Shown: piece after piece, positions 1-7,989 of the stretch
Layout: each line of letters opens with the position of its first letter
How positions within the stretch are numbered: position 1 is the stretch's first letter
Assembly: GCA_045604965.1 (NCBI GenBank)
Contig: JAZUPB010000044.1
Coordinates: 1 to 64,000 of the forward strand
Origin: JAISGQ01 sp045604965
GTDB lineage: Bacteria > Bacillota > Clostridia > Oscillospirales > Acutalibacteraceae
DNA length: 64,000 bases
Reading direction: 5' to 3'
Program-made: the position numbers and the translations under genes
Notes under the pieces: generated by a model
The model's database searches: none
What the model saw: the letters and a program-made list of their open reading frames with translations, nothing else
What the model was told of the DNA's origin: nothing

Positions 1-28
1 GGGAAGATAGGAAGTCGCCGACACAAAG

Positions 29-57
29 ATTGCCTGATGTTATCACATCGGGCAATA
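29..57. other. Hairpin upstream of tRNA-Asn
   Basis: An imperfect inverted repeat (ATTGCCTGATG at 29-39, CATCGGGCAAT at 47-57) lies just before the tRNA. It has no following T-run on the plus strand, so it may be a processing or spacer hairpin from an upstream transcript rather than a terminator. The rest of bases 1-62 shows nothing recognisable. Confidence 0.35.
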
Positions 58-62
58 GATAT

Positions 63-138
63 TCCTCCATAGCTCAGTCGGTAGAGCACCTGACTGTTAA
101 TCAGGGAGTCACTGGTTCAAGTCCAGTTGGGGGAGCCA
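63..138 (+). tRNA. tRNA-Asn (anticodon GTT), CCA encoded
   Basis: A full cloverleaf can be drawn. The 7-bp acceptor stem pairs 63-69 with 128-134 (one T-G wobble). The D stem is GCTC 72-75 with GAGC 84-87. The anticodon stem is CCTGA 89-93 with TCAGG 101-105, and the loop CTGTTAA puts GTT at 96-98. The T loop starts GTTCAAGTC, the discriminator is G135, and CCA is encoded at 136-138. It delivers asparagine at AAC/AAU codons. A terminator-like hairpin follows directly. The last 20 bases of the gene recur at 413-432. Confidence 0.96.
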
Positions 139-180
139 AAACCCATTACACACATCCGTGTGTAATGGGTTTTCTTTCTT
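138..180 (+). terminator. Rho-independent terminator of tRNA-Asn
   Basis: A 16-bp inverted repeat (138-153 against 158-173) with a 4-base loop ends in TTTTC and a T-rich tail. Confidence 0.85.
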
Positions 181-412
181 AATCGGGATTGAACAGCCGC
201 TTCTTGCTTACCACTCAGCCGTTTCACTGACTGAGCGTAGCGAAGTCGGTGGGAAGTAGCGTGCTCGCTGCCGGTGGCAGATGAAGAGCACGCGTACTTG
301 GTGCAGCGGCCAAAATCTGCAGCAACGACTGTTGCGTCCGCAGATTTTGGGCACCGCAAACGGCAAGCTGGCATTGAAATATATTGAACGCACTGCATCT
401 GTGTCCATTTCA
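142..412 (+). other. Structured insert between tRNA-Asn and a copy of its 3' end
   Basis: About 270 bp with no credible gene. It holds two strong imperfect palindromes. One pairs GCGTGCTC 259-266 with GAGCACGC 286-293, with an inner CTGCC/GGCAG stem. The other pairs CCAAAATCTGC 310-320 with GCAGATTTTGG 340-350, with inner GCAAC/GTTGC and outer GCGG/CCGC stems. A smaller CTCAG/CTGAG pair lies near 213-235. Because a duplicated tRNA 3' end bounds the segment, it could be the remnant or miniature form of an element integrated at tRNA-Asn, or a structured non-coding RNA. Neither is proven. Confidence 0.5.
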
Positions 413-435
413 AAGTCCAGTTGGGGGAGCCAAAA
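413..435 (+). repeat. Direct repeat of the tRNA-Asn 3' end (att-like)
   Basis: These 23 bases are identical to 119-141, covering the 3' side of the T arm, the acceptor 3' strand, CCA and the following AAA. No tRNA 5' half precedes the copy. An intact tRNA on one side and a 3'-end fragment on the other is the arrangement left by tyrosine-recombinase integration into a tRNA gene. A decayed tandem tRNA is the alternative. Confidence 0.75.
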
Positions 436-466
436 TCCATCACACATATGTGTGATGCATTTTTTC
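435..466 (+). terminator. Second trailer hairpin with T-run
   Basis: ATCCATCACACA 435-446 pairs with TGTGTGATGCAT 449-460 (one mismatch), followed by a T-run. It resembles the hairpin after the intact tRNA in position and sequence, so the duplication extends past the tRNA end. Confidence 0.7.
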
Positions 467-516
467 GTATAACAAATGATTTCCAAACAGTTGAGTTATT
501 CTATCCTATTGATACA

Positions 517-544
517 TTGAACATAATAATTAATATGCTATAAT
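517..544 (+). promoter_or_regulatory. Sigma-A promoter for the HTH-OPRT/pyrF operon
   Basis: The -35 TTGAAC is at 517-522, the spacer is 16 bp, and the -10 TATAAT is at 539-544 with an extended TGC just before it. The roughly 105-base leader to the first start codon has no obvious terminator hairpin. Confidence 0.7.
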
Positions 545-649
545 TTCCTCACAGCTAAATTGTATCGGAGAGTTAGAGGGTATATAAATTATCTAATGTT
601 TGTTACCTTAGCATAGGAAATGCAACAATCGATTAAGGGAGTATGTAGA

Positions 650-1477
650 ATGTTAATAGGTGAAAAAATTCGTTCTTTACGAAAAAACAAGAATATAACG
701 CAAGCACAACTGGCAGATGTTTTAGCTGTTTCTGCTCAGTCTGTGAGTAAGTGGGAAAATCATTTAACGGTTCCTGATATTTCCGTTTTGCCTGTAATTG
801 CTCGATATTTTGGAATTACGATGGATGAATTGTTTAATTATCGTCTTGATGCATTGAACAATAAAGAACGGTTTATCAGATTTATGATAAATAATGGAAT
901 GCTGCGATTTGGTGAATTTACTTTGAGAAGCGGCAGGAAATCTCCATATTTGATTCACAGCGGATATAATTTCTCAGGAAGTCAAATATCGAAACTCGGG
1001 GAGTTTTACGCAGAATGTGTTCGAGAACATAATATAGACGGTAATTGCCTTATTGGTATTGATAATCGTGAAATTCCGCTTGTTATTTCGACAAGTATGA
1101 CTTTGTTTAATAAATACGGCATAGATGCTCCTCATTGTGTGGATTACAGCATTAAAAACAAAGCTTTTGCATCTCATAATATAACACTCATAACCGATGC
1201 ATTCACATCAGGAAAGACATTACGTACAGCCCTTAATAAAATTAGATTTCAAATAGGAAAGCTGCCGACGGACATTGTTGTCTGTGTTGACAGAATGGAA
1301 AAAGATCAACATTCATCTTTTTCCGCAAAACACGAAATCGAAAAACAGTATGGATTAAAAATCCATCCCATAATTAACCTGAATGACATAATCAGAGCAG
1401 CGGATAATGGAGTAATATCAGCAGCTGAGTATTTAAATAGACTCAAAGAATATGCAGAAAAATACAAAGGGATATGA
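650..1477 (+). CDS. XRE-type HTH fused to a degenerate orotate phosphoribosyltransferase domain
   Basis: The protein has 275 aa. Residues 1-63 form an XRE/Cro helix-turn-helix (TQAQLADVLAVSAQSVSKWE). Residues 75-235 align by eye with PyrE: FGEFTLRSGRKSPY at 87-100 is the family's N-terminal signature. The PRPP loop survives as TDAFTSGKT (182-190), but its first acidic residue is Thr. The R/K/H-containing catalytic loop of PyrE is replaced by a short unrelated stretch (165-178). I infer a regulator that senses PRPP, orotate or a nucleotide rather than an active enzyme, in the manner of the PRTase-fold repressor PurR. The ATG at 650 is chosen because AAGGGAG (635-641) precedes it at normal spacing; an in-frame ATG at 620 lacks one. 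pyrF starts 3 bp downstream, so the pair is an operon. Confidence 0.8.
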   Translation: MLIGEKIRSLRKNKNITQAQLADVLAVSAQSVSKWENHLTVPDISVLPVIARYFGITMDELFNYRLDALNNKERFIRFMINNGMLRFGEFTLRSGRKSPYLIHSGYNFSGSQISKLGEFYAECVREHNIDGNCLIGIDNREIPLVISTSMTLFNKYGIDAPHCVDYSIKNKAFASHNITLITDAFTSGKTLRTALNKIRFQIGKLPTDIVVCVDRMEKDQHSSFSAKHEIEKQYGLKIHPIINLNDIIRAADNGVISAAEYLNRLKEYAEKYKGI

Positions 1478-1480
1478 AAG

Positions 1481-2440
1481 ATGAATATAGCAGATAGACT
1501 TACTGAGAAAATACTTGAAACAAAAAGCCCTGTGGTAATCGGATTAGATCCTGACATCAGCAAGATTCCGGCTTTCTACAAGTCAAATACCCATTTTGGT
1601 GGAAATCCTTTATGCTCTGCAGCAGAAGTAATATATAATTTTAATTGCGATATAATTGATTCTGTTGCAGAACTTGTGCCTGCTGTTAAGCCACAGATGG
1701 CATTTTACGAAAAGTACGGTTCATATGGTGTCGCCTCTTTTGAAAAAACAGTCAGATATGCAAAATCCAAAGGTCTTGTTGTAATTGAAGATGCAAAACG
1801 AAATGATATAGGAAACACAGCACAAGCTTATGCAGAAGGTCATCTCGGTAAGGTTAAGGTAGTTGATAGTTCGTATGTTTCGTCCCTTGATGTAGATTTT
1901 TTAACAGTTACTCCCTTTTTAGGAAGCGAAAGTTTACTGCCGTTTATTGATGAGTGTAAAAGTTATAATAAAGGAATTTTTGTATTGGTTAAGACATCAA
2001 ATAAAAGCTCAGGAGAAATACAGGATGTACTTACAGCTGACGGTTTATCTGTAAGCCAAAGCATTGCAAAGCACATCGCAGAATATGCGGATATGCATAT
2101 CGGCAAGCGCGGCTATTCTTCTATAGGTGCAGTAGTAGGAGCTACATACCCAGAAGAAGCGGCTGTATTGCGTAAAATGATGCCCAGGAGTTACTTCCTT
2201 GTTCCCGGTTATGGCGTGCAGGGCGGAGGTGCAAAAGACATATTACCGTGTTTTAATTCGGATGGTCTCGGGGCAATTGTGAATTCATCAAGAGGAATAC
2301 TTTATACACATATGAGCGATGAGGAAAGAAATATATGCACAAAAGAAGAGTATTTAAGCAGCGTAAAAGGTGCAGTTATTATGATGAAAAAAGAAATATA
2401 TAGTAAACTAAAAGATACCTATCCTGAAATGATTTATTAG
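1481..2440 (+). CDS. pyrF: Orotidine 5'-phosphate decarboxylase (type 2)
   Basis: The 319-aa cytosolic enzyme catalyses the last step of UMP synthesis, OMP to UMP plus CO2. GLDPD (21-25), the K70-P-Q strand and the active-site motif DAKRND (104-109) are all visible, so the catalytic Lys/Asp array is intact. Its length fits the longer PyrF subfamily found in many Clostridia and mycobacteria. It follows the HTH-OPRT fusion by 3 bp and shares its promoter at 517-544. No other pyrimidine gene is adjacent. A strong terminator follows. Confidence 0.95.
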   Translation: MNIADRLTEKILETKSPVVIGLDPDISKIPAFYKSNTHFGGNPLCSAAEVIYNFNCDIIDSVAELVPAVKPQMAFYEKYGSYGVASFEKTVRYAKSKGLVVIEDAKRNDIGNTAQAYAEGHLGKVKVVDSSYVSSLDVDFLTVTPFLGSESLLPFIDECKSYNKGIFVLVKTSNKSSGEIQDVLTADGLSVSQSIAKHIAEYADMHIGKRGYSSIGAVVGATYPEEAAVLRKMMPRSYFLVPGYGVQGGGAKDILPCFNSDGLGAIVNSSRGILYTHMSDEERNICTKEEYLSSVKGAVIMMKKEIYSKLKDTYPEMIY

Positions 2441-2460
2441 CCGGTGCACGGATTATAATC

Positions 2461-2502
2461 AAACACAAAAGACCGCACGCAGATGCGGTCTTTTGTGTTT
2501 TT
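2461..2502. terminator. Bidirectional terminator between pyrF and the ABC permease gene
   Basis: A long inverted repeat (AACACAAAAGACCGCA near 2462-2477 with TGCGGTCTTTTGTGTT near 2484-2499) is flanked by A and T tracts, so it can stop both converging transcripts. Confidence 0.9.
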
Positions 2503-2510
2503 ATGAGAAT

Positions 2511-3374
2511 TCATCGCGTATCCTTTGAAATACATCTTAAAGAAAAGACACATAAAAGAGAATATAAAACAATAAATGAAAAAAGCATCACCCAAGCGAG
2601 AATTAACAATTCAGTTTCCGGTCTGTACATATCAATAAATTCGAGTTCTCTCTTCCCGAAATCACCCCCCATAGCCTGGGCTTTATCCCGTGTATCACGA
2701 AGTTCGGCTGCAATATCACTGGATGCACCGAAAGCATTCATAGCCCAGCGTGCAACCATAAAAAATGAAATAAATTCGAGAAATGGATTCATCGAAAAAA
2801 GTACACCTGAAAAAACCACCTGTAATATTAAAAATACAGGTGCGATAATGTTTGCGATATCCGCGGATTTTACTACAGACGAAATAAAAAGTCCAGTAGC
2901 ATCAGAAGAGAGCATCAAGAGGAACAGGGTAATATAACATTCCGCATATATAGGGAAAATGAGACCGTCACCACTTTTGGAAAAGTCAGCAAATAAAGCA
3001 AAAATAAACATAATGAGAAAGGCCTGCACAGCGCATATTATTGCTTGCAAGCAAAGTTTCGAGCAAATATAGGCACTAAGATTTAGATTAGCGCAGTATT
3101 CACGTTTAATGATGCTTCGCTCTCTGCATATTTCCTGAATGGAATTGAAAACACCGGTAAAAATGACAGCACAGCACAGTACGAAATAAGCAGTTTGAGA
3201 ATCCTGAAAAGATGTAAACATATTCTCACCTGAAACGAATGCGACAATTACGCCGCAAATTATAGGCAAAGTAAGAATAAGTACAATTTTACCGGTGCTG
3301 TTGAAAAGTATTTCAAAATTTCTTGCAATAAGAACCTTTACCTGACGAAGAAAAATTCGAATATTCTGTTTCAA
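2511..3374 (-). CDS. ABC-2 type (ABCG-like) transporter permease
   Basis: The 287-aa integral membrane protein has about six hydrophobic segments (near residues 27-47, 62-80, 105-130, 143-160, 172-195 and 255-278), the core topology of ABC-2/ABCG permeases. It begins inside the 3' end of the upstream ATPase gene (4-bp ATGA-type overlap), so the two are translationally coupled and should form one transporter. The substrate cannot be read from sequence; ABC-2 systems usually export lipids, polysaccharides, peptides or drugs. Transcription ends at the hairpin at 2461-2502. Confidence 0.85.
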   Translation of the reverse strand: MKQNIRIFLRQVKVLIARNFEILFNSTGKIVLILTLPIICGVIVAFVSGENMFTSFQDSQTAYFVLCCAVIFTGVFNSIQEICRERSIIKREYCANLNLSAYICSKLCLQAIICAVQAFLIMFIFALFADFSKSGDGLIFPIYAECYITLFLLMLSSDATGLFISSVVKSADIANIIAPVFLILQVVFSGVLFSMNPFLEFISFFMVARWAMNAFGASSDIAAELRDTRDKAQAMGGDFGKRELEFIDMYRPETELLILAWVMLFSFIVLYSLLCVFSLRCISKDTR

Positions 3375-4204
3375 AGGACAGACTCCCCCCGACAGGCGTT
3401 ATATGCACGGATATATTTAACTGGATCAGTGCTGACCAGTTCATATGCGTTTGTCAGATTGCTTACACCAAAGAATCTTTCAGCTTCGGAGACAGTACCG
3501 AAAAAGCATAATCTGCCTCCGGGTGCAAGAAAAATAACCTTATCAAAAAGAGAAATATTCTGAAGGGTGTGTGTAATACAGATAATGGTCTTTCCGTTAT
3601 ATCTTGACAACTTTCTAAGCTGTTTCATAAGACAGGTCTCAGCCTCAGGATCAAGTCCGGAGGTCGGTTCATCCAGCAGAAAGAGAGAGGGGTCGCTTAT
3701 AAGCTCAACAGCGATGCTTGCCCGTTTTCTTTGTCCGCCGCTGAGTTTTTTAACCAGCTGATTTCTGTGATCTGTAAGACCTACAGTATTAAGCACGTCA
3801 AAAATTTTCTGTTCAGTTTCAAAAGGAGTAAGGTTGCTTGACAGCCTGAGCTGAGCGGTAAATTTCAGCATATTGTGAAGACTTAAATTGTCGTGTACAA
3901 TATCGGCTTGAGGAACGTAGCCAATTCTTGATTTAAGGGAATTATAGTTCTTCATAAGATCCTTGCCGTTGATGTATACACGTCCGCTTGTAGCAGGCTC
4001 AAAGCCGTTGAGACAGTTTATAAAAGTTGACTTGCCTGAACCGGAGCAGCCTATAACCGCAACAAGCTCACCTGGGAAAACAGTAAGGGAAATATTGTCA
4101 AGTATTCTCTTTGCGTGCCCTTTGGAGGAAACATCGCGGCAGAGATTTTCTGCAGTTACCTGGACGCCGCAATTATTATCAGGAATATTCATATAAGTAT
4201 TCAT
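3371..4204 (-). CDS. ABC transporter ATP-binding protein, ABCG-like
   Basis: The 277-aa P-loop ATPase has Walker A GCSGSGKST (52-60), Q-loop Q99, signature LSGGQRK (154-160), Walker B LFLLDEP (174-180) followed by TSGLDPEAE, and H-loop His212. The signature continuing into RKRASIAVEL is typical of the ABCG/White branch rather than ordinary bacterial exporters. The ATG at 4204 is preferred; an upstream TTG at 4264 would add 20 residues without a better ribosome site. It energises the permease encoded next. It is divergent from uvrC, with about 90 bp between them. Confidence 0.9.
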   Translation of the reverse strand: MNTYMNIPDNNCGVQVTAENLCRDVSSKGHAKRILDNISLTVFPGELVAVIGCSGSGKSTFINCLNGFEPATSGRVYINGKDLMKNYNSLKSRIGYVPQADIVHDNLSLHNMLKFTAQLRLSSNLTPFETEQKIFDVLNTVGLTDHRNQLVKKLSGGQRKRASIAVELISDPSLFLLDEPTSGLDPEAETCLMKQLRKLSRYNGKTIICITHTLQNISLFDKVIFLAPGGRLCFFGTVSEAERFFGVSNLTNAYELVSTDPVKYIRAYNACRGESVL

Positions 4205-4293
4205 TATAATCAGCTCTCTAAAGAAGGAATTTGATGTATACTTTTCTTTCAAAGTAATGTACAATATATATAATTAATCAAACGGAGGCAAAT

Positions 4294-6129
4294 ATGAGCC
4301 ACGATATAAAAGCTTTGCGAAAAAAAGCAATGTCACTGCCCCTTCGTCCGGGCGTGTACATTATGAAAAACAGCAAAAATGAAATTATATATATAGGAAA
4401 AGCAAAAGCTCTGAAAAACAGAGTCAGCCAGTATTTCGGCTCTCAGGAAAACCATACGGTAAAGGTGCGCCGAATGGTGGAAAATGCGGCGGACTTTGAC
4501 TATATTGTTACCGATTCGGAATATGAGGCGCTGGTGCTTGAATGCAGTCTGATAAAACAGCATTCGCCAAAGTACAACATTCTTCTGAAGGATGATAAGG
4601 GATACAGTTATGTGCGCATATCGGGAGAAGAATATCCGAGAATAAAAATGGTTCGCAGAACAGAGGATGACGGAGCAGAATATATGGGACCGTACACCTC
4701 AGGGACAACGGTGAGGGAGGCAGTAGATGAGGCCTGCAGAATATTCCGGCTGCCGACATGCACGCGAAAATTCCCCCGTGATTTCGGAAAGGGACGCCCT
4801 TGCCTTAACTACTCAATAAAACAGTGCATGGGAGTATGCCGAGGAAAAATATCAAAGGAAGAATACAAGGAGGCGCTTTCTCAGGCCATAGATTTTCTGA
4901 AATCCGATGCGGATACAACAATAAAGGTACTTACAGAACAAATGGAGGAATGTGCAGAAAATCTCGAGTTTGAGCGCGCCGCCAAGCTTCGCGACAGAAT
5001 AGCGGCGATAAAAAAGATAAGAGAAAAGCAAAAGGTGGTAATGACCAAGATCGAAGAGCAGGATGTTATAGCAGCTGCTGTTTCGGGAAACACTGCCTGT
5101 GTTGAGATAATGCGTTATTACGGCGGAAGACTGTACGAGAGGGAGCATTTTATATTTGAAGAACCGCCATCTCCGGAGATTTTGCGAAGCGAATTCATTG
5201 CACGGTACTATACCTCCCGTGAACGTATTGCACCGAGGATTTTTATCGATATTAAACCTGACAGCTCAGAACTCCTTGAACACTGGCTTACTGAGAAGAA
5301 GGGCAAAAAGGTAGTTATGAGTGTTCCTATGCGCGGAGAGCAGGTGGAGCTGGTAGCGATGTGCCGTCGAAATGCAGCAGAGCACCTGTCTATTATGCGC
5401 GGTAAATTCGGAGATATGACAGCGACTCTTGACGATCTTATGCGAATGCTTGGATTATCCAAGGCACCCGAATATATAGAATCATACGATATATCAAATA
5501 CCGCAGGAGAAGCTAACGTGGCAGGTATGGTGGTGTTCCGTGACGGAAAGCCTCTTAAAAGTGCATACAGAAAATTTAAGATTAAAGGCTTCGAGGGTCA
5601 GGATGACTACGGTTCCATGCGCGAAGTAATTACCAGACGTCTTGATGAATATCTGGCTCATAAGGGGGAAGAGGGCTTTGGAACATTGCCTGATCTCATA
5701 CTTCTTGACGGAGGTGAGCAGCACGTAGCGGCGGTAAAGCCTATAATAGATGCCTATGGACTTGATATTCCCGTTTTTGGAATGGTAAAGGATCAGAAGC
5801 ACCGCACTCGAGCCATCTCCGCTCTTGGTGAGGAGGTTGCAATAGCCAAGAATCGACAGGTATTTACACTTATCGGAACAATTCAGGAGGAAGTGCACCG
5901 CTTCGCCATAACCTACCATCGAAAGACCCGTTCAAAAGGCATAACAGGTTCATCTCTTACAGCCATAGAAGGAATAGGCGAAGCCAGAGCAAAAGCGCTT
6001 CTCAAGCATTTCAAAACGATAACAGCAATAAAGAATGCAACCGAAGAAGAGCTTGCTTCGGTTTCGGGAATGACCAAAGCATCAGCCCGATCCGTCTATC
6101 TTGCGTATCATAATGATGATACAAAATAA
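4294..6129 (+). CDS. uvrC: Excinuclease ABC subunit C
   Basis: The 611-aa nuclease of UvrABC nucleotide excision repair makes the 3' and 5' incisions around a lesion. The GIY-YIG domain is at the N terminus (PGVYIM 19-24, YIGKA 33-37). A Cys cluster (C156, C170, C178, C182) matches the spacing of the Fe-S ligands described for UvrC. A UVR motif that contacts UvrB lies near 206-240. The RNase H-like 5' nuclease occupies the second half (SYDISNTAG, LILLDGGEQH), and the helix-hairpin-helix region is at the C terminus (IEGIGEARAKALL). CGGAGG precedes the ATG. uvrA and uvrB are not in the window. Confidence 0.97.
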   Translation: MSHDIKALRKKAMSLPLRPGVYIMKNSKNEIIYIGKAKALKNRVSQYFGSQENHTVKVRRMVENAADFDYIVTDSEYEALVLECSLIKQHSPKYNILLKDDKGYSYVRISGEEYPRIKMVRRTEDDGAEYMGPYTSGTTVREAVDEACRIFRLPTCTRKFPRDFGKGRPCLNYSIKQCMGVCRGKISKEEYKEALSQAIDFLKSDADTTIKVLTEQMEECAENLEFERAAKLRDRIAAIKKIREKQKVVMTKIEEQDVIAAAVSGNTACVEIMRYYGGRLYEREHFIFEEPPSPEILRSEFIARYYTSRERIAPRIFIDIKPDSSELLEHWLTEKKGKKVVMSVPMRGEQVELVAMCRRNAAEHLSIMRGKFGDMTATLDDLMRMLGLSKAPEYIESYDISNTAGEANVAGMVVFRDGKPLKSAYRKFKIKGFEGQDDYGSMREVITRRLDEYLAHKGEEGFGTLPDLILLDGGEQHVAAVKPIIDAYGLDIPVFGMVKDQKHRTRAISALGEEVAIAKNRQVFTLIGTIQEEVHRFAITYHRKTRSKGITGSSLTAIEGIGEARAKALLKHFKTITAIKNATEEELASVSGMTKASARSVYLAYHNDDTK

Positions 6130-6154
6130 AACAAGATAAACATAATATAGACAC

Positions 6155-6183
6155 TTTACAAGCAAATAACTTTGTGTTAGTAT
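6155..6183 (+). promoter_or_regulatory. Possible sigma-A promoter for rsmD-coaD
   Basis: TTTACA (6155-6160), a 17-bp spacer and TAGTAT (6178-6183) lie in the only gap between uvrC and rsmD. The -10 is imperfect. Confidence 0.45.
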
Positions 6184-6210
6184 GTGTTATGTAACCAAAG
6201 GAGTAATTAT

Positions 6211-6768
6211 ATGAGAATCATTACAGGAACTGCAAGGGGTAGAAAGCTTAAAACGCTGGAAAACCTTGACGTAAGACCAACTGCTGAGCGAGTAAAAGAA
6301 GGACTTTTTTCTGCGCTTCAGTTTTCTATAGAGGGAAGACGCGTACTTGATATGTTTGCAGGCAGCGGACAGCTGGGGCTGGAAGCTTTGAGCAGAGGTG
6401 CAAGAAGCGCACTTTTTCTTGATCAGTCGCCAAAGGCGGCTGCAATTGTACGTGAAAATATAGCCGCCTGTGGATTTGAGGACCGTTCAAAGGTAGTGCA
6501 GACGGATTCTCTCAGCTATCTCAGAAACAGCGAAGAGATCTTTGATATAGCGTTTATAGACCCCCCTTACGCAGACGAAAAGCTTGACAGTTTTATAAAG
6601 GCCGCTGTAGAGCATATGTCCATAACCGGCACAGTGTGTGTCGAAACACCAAAGGAGCGGATTCTTCCTGAATCCTTTAGCGGTGTAGTGGAATTTGTTG
6701 CTGAAAAGACCTATGTTTATGGAAAAACAAAGATAACAATGTATCGCAGAAAGGCGATAAAGGAATAA
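6211..6768 (+). CDS. rsmD: 16S rRNA (guanine966-N2)-methyltransferase
   Basis: The 185-aa SAM-dependent methyltransferase modifies G966 of 16S rRNA in the small ribosomal subunit. The start RIITGTARGRKL and DVRPTAERVKEGLF are family signatures. The SAM-binding motif is VLDMFAGSGQLGLEALSRGA, and the catalytic motif is DPPY within FIDPPYAD. The ATG at 6211 follows AAGGAG with 7-base spacing; an upstream in-frame ATG at 6184 lacks a ribosome site. The rsmD-coaD pairing, separated here by 10 bp, is widely conserved. Confidence 0.95.
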   Translation: MRIITGTARGRKLKTLENLDVRPTAERVKEGLFSALQFSIEGRRVLDMFAGSGQLGLEALSRGARSALFLDQSPKAAAIVRENIAACGFEDRSKVVQTDSLSYLRNSEEIFDIAFIDPPYADEKLDSFIKAAVEHMSITGTVCVETPKERILPESFSGVVEFVAEKTYVYGKTKITMYRRKAIKE

Positions 6769-6778
6769 GGTGTGAAGT

Positions 6779-7267
6779 ATGAGAACGGCAATCTGTCCGG
6801 GCAGCTTTGACCCGGTTACAATAGGTCATCTTGATATAATAAACCGTGCATCAAAAATATTTGACAGAGTTGTCGTTGCAGTGCTGCACAACCCACGTAA
6901 AAGTGCGGTTTTTTCGGATACAGAGAGAGTTGAAATGCTCGAAAGCGTAGTAAGTCATCTCCCGAATGTGGAGGTTATCTGCCACTACGGACTGCTTGCA
7001 GACCTGGCTGAAGAGATTGGCGCAAGTGTGATAGTCAAGGGTCTGCGTGCGGTGTCTGACTTCGAGTATGAGTTCCAGATGGCGCTTGCAAACAGAAAAC
7101 TTAACCCGAATGTAGAGACAATGTTCCTCACAACAAGTGCTGAGAATATGTTCCTGTCATCAAGCGTGGTAAAGCAGATTGCAAGCTTCGGAGGAGACAT
7201 TTCAAGCTTTGTACCGGCAGATTTGTGTGAGAAAATAGCAAAAAGATTAGGCGCAAAGGAGAGTTGA
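6779..7267 (+). CDS. coaD: Phosphopantetheine adenylyltransferase
   Basis: The 162-aa enzyme transfers AMP from ATP to 4'-phosphopantetheine, the penultimate step of coenzyme A synthesis. The nucleotidyltransferase T/HxGH motif is TIGH (14-17) inside PGSFDPVTIGHLDI. The ISSS-type nucleotide-binding motif appears as FLSSSVVKQIASFGGD near the C terminus. Length is standard. It sits 10 bp after rsmD, and the next gene starts only 5 bp after its stop, so the three form one operon. Confidence 0.97.
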   Translation: MRTAICPGSFDPVTIGHLDIINRASKIFDRVVVAVLHNPRKSAVFSDTERVEMLESVVSHLPNVEVICHYGLLADLAEEIGASVIVKGLRAVSDFEYEFQMALANRKLNPNVETMFLTTSAENMFLSSSVVKQIASFGGDISSFVPADLCEKIAKRLGAKES

Positions 7268-7272
7268 GAACG

Positions 7273-7788
7273 ATGAAGAGTGTAGAAGAGTTAATTGAAG
7301 AGATTGAAGAAATACTGGATAATGCAAAAACAGTTCCTATGAGCGGCGGCCGTTCAATGGTAAATGTAGAGGAACTTCGTGAAATAGTTGAGGATATGCG
7401 TTCCGCTTTGCCTCAGGAGATCCGTAAGGCTCAATCTATTGTAAAGAACCGCAGCGAGATACTCAATGATGCCCGTAAAGAGGCTGAGACCATTATCCGC
7501 AAGGCGGAAGAACGCGCACGCCAGATGGTAAACCAGGAGGACATAGTCCGTCAGGCAACTCAGCTTGCAGCGGAAAAGGAAGCGAAGGCAAGATCAAACT
7601 CCAGAGAGATCCGCAAGGGCGCAAGAGATTTCGCAGAGACCTGTCTGCGCAGAACAGAAGACTATATGAGCCAGCGCCTTAATGAGCTTCGCAGAGCACG
7701 TCAGAATCTTCACGCATCCCAGAAAGCTGCAGACGAAGCAGCAGGCTATGCTGACGATGACAACGACGTAATCGACAACGAAGATTAA
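7273..7788 (+). CDS. Coiled-coil protein encoded after coaD
   Basis: The 171-aa charged protein is predicted to be mostly helical. A strongly acidic N terminus (SVEELIEEIEEIL) is followed by a long Glu/Arg/Ala coiled coil (about 60-150) and an acidic tail ending DDDNDVIDNED. It has no membrane segment. It resembles the uncharacterised DivIVA/ATP-synthase-stalk-like proteins often found behind coaD in Clostridia, and I assign no function. The ATG at 7273 fits AAGGAG at 7257-7262; a TTG at 7264 would be too close. A terminator follows. Confidence 0.8.
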   Translation: MKSVEELIEEIEEILDNAKTVPMSGGRSMVNVEELREIVEDMRSALPQEIRKAQSIVKNRSEILNDARKEAETIIRKAEERARQMVNQEDIVRQATQLAAEKEAKARSNSREIRKGARDFAETCLRRTEDYMSQRLNELRRARQNLHASQKAADEAAGYADDDNDVIDNED

Positions 7789-7843
7789 TCTCCTGTATGT
7801 AGAAAATTAGTCAAGAAATTTATCTATAATTTACAATGAGGCT

Positions 7844-7880
7844 AACGCCCCACCACTATATTTAGTGGTGGGGCGTTTTT
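7844..7880 (+). terminator. Rho-independent terminator of the rsmD-coaD operon
   Basis: A GC-rich inverted repeat (AACGCCCCACCACTA at 7844-7858 with TAGTGGTGGGGCGTT at 7863-7877) runs into a T5 tract. Confidence 0.93.
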
Positions 7881-7960
7881 GCGCACACAAAAAGATTAAA
7901 ATGAGAAAAAATATTTTCTGAAATCACATTTATTTACATAATAAGGAAAAAATTAGGGTG

Positions 7961-7989
7961 TTGAAATTTACCGCCGAAGTGGCTATAAT
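7961..7989 (+). promoter_or_regulatory. Sigma-A promoter of the dcw cluster (PmraZ)
   Basis: TTGAAA (7961-7966), a 17-bp spacer and a consensus TATAAT (7984-7989). Transcription should start near 7996, inside the MraZ-box-like repeats, leaving a leader of about 120 bases before mraZ. Confidence 0.85.

Noticed and set aside
117..486. Open frames on both strands crossing tRNA-Asn and its 3'-end copy (up to 108 codons)
   Set aside because: They translate the tRNA, its trailer hairpins and the palindromes; they have no ribosome sites or protein-like pattern.
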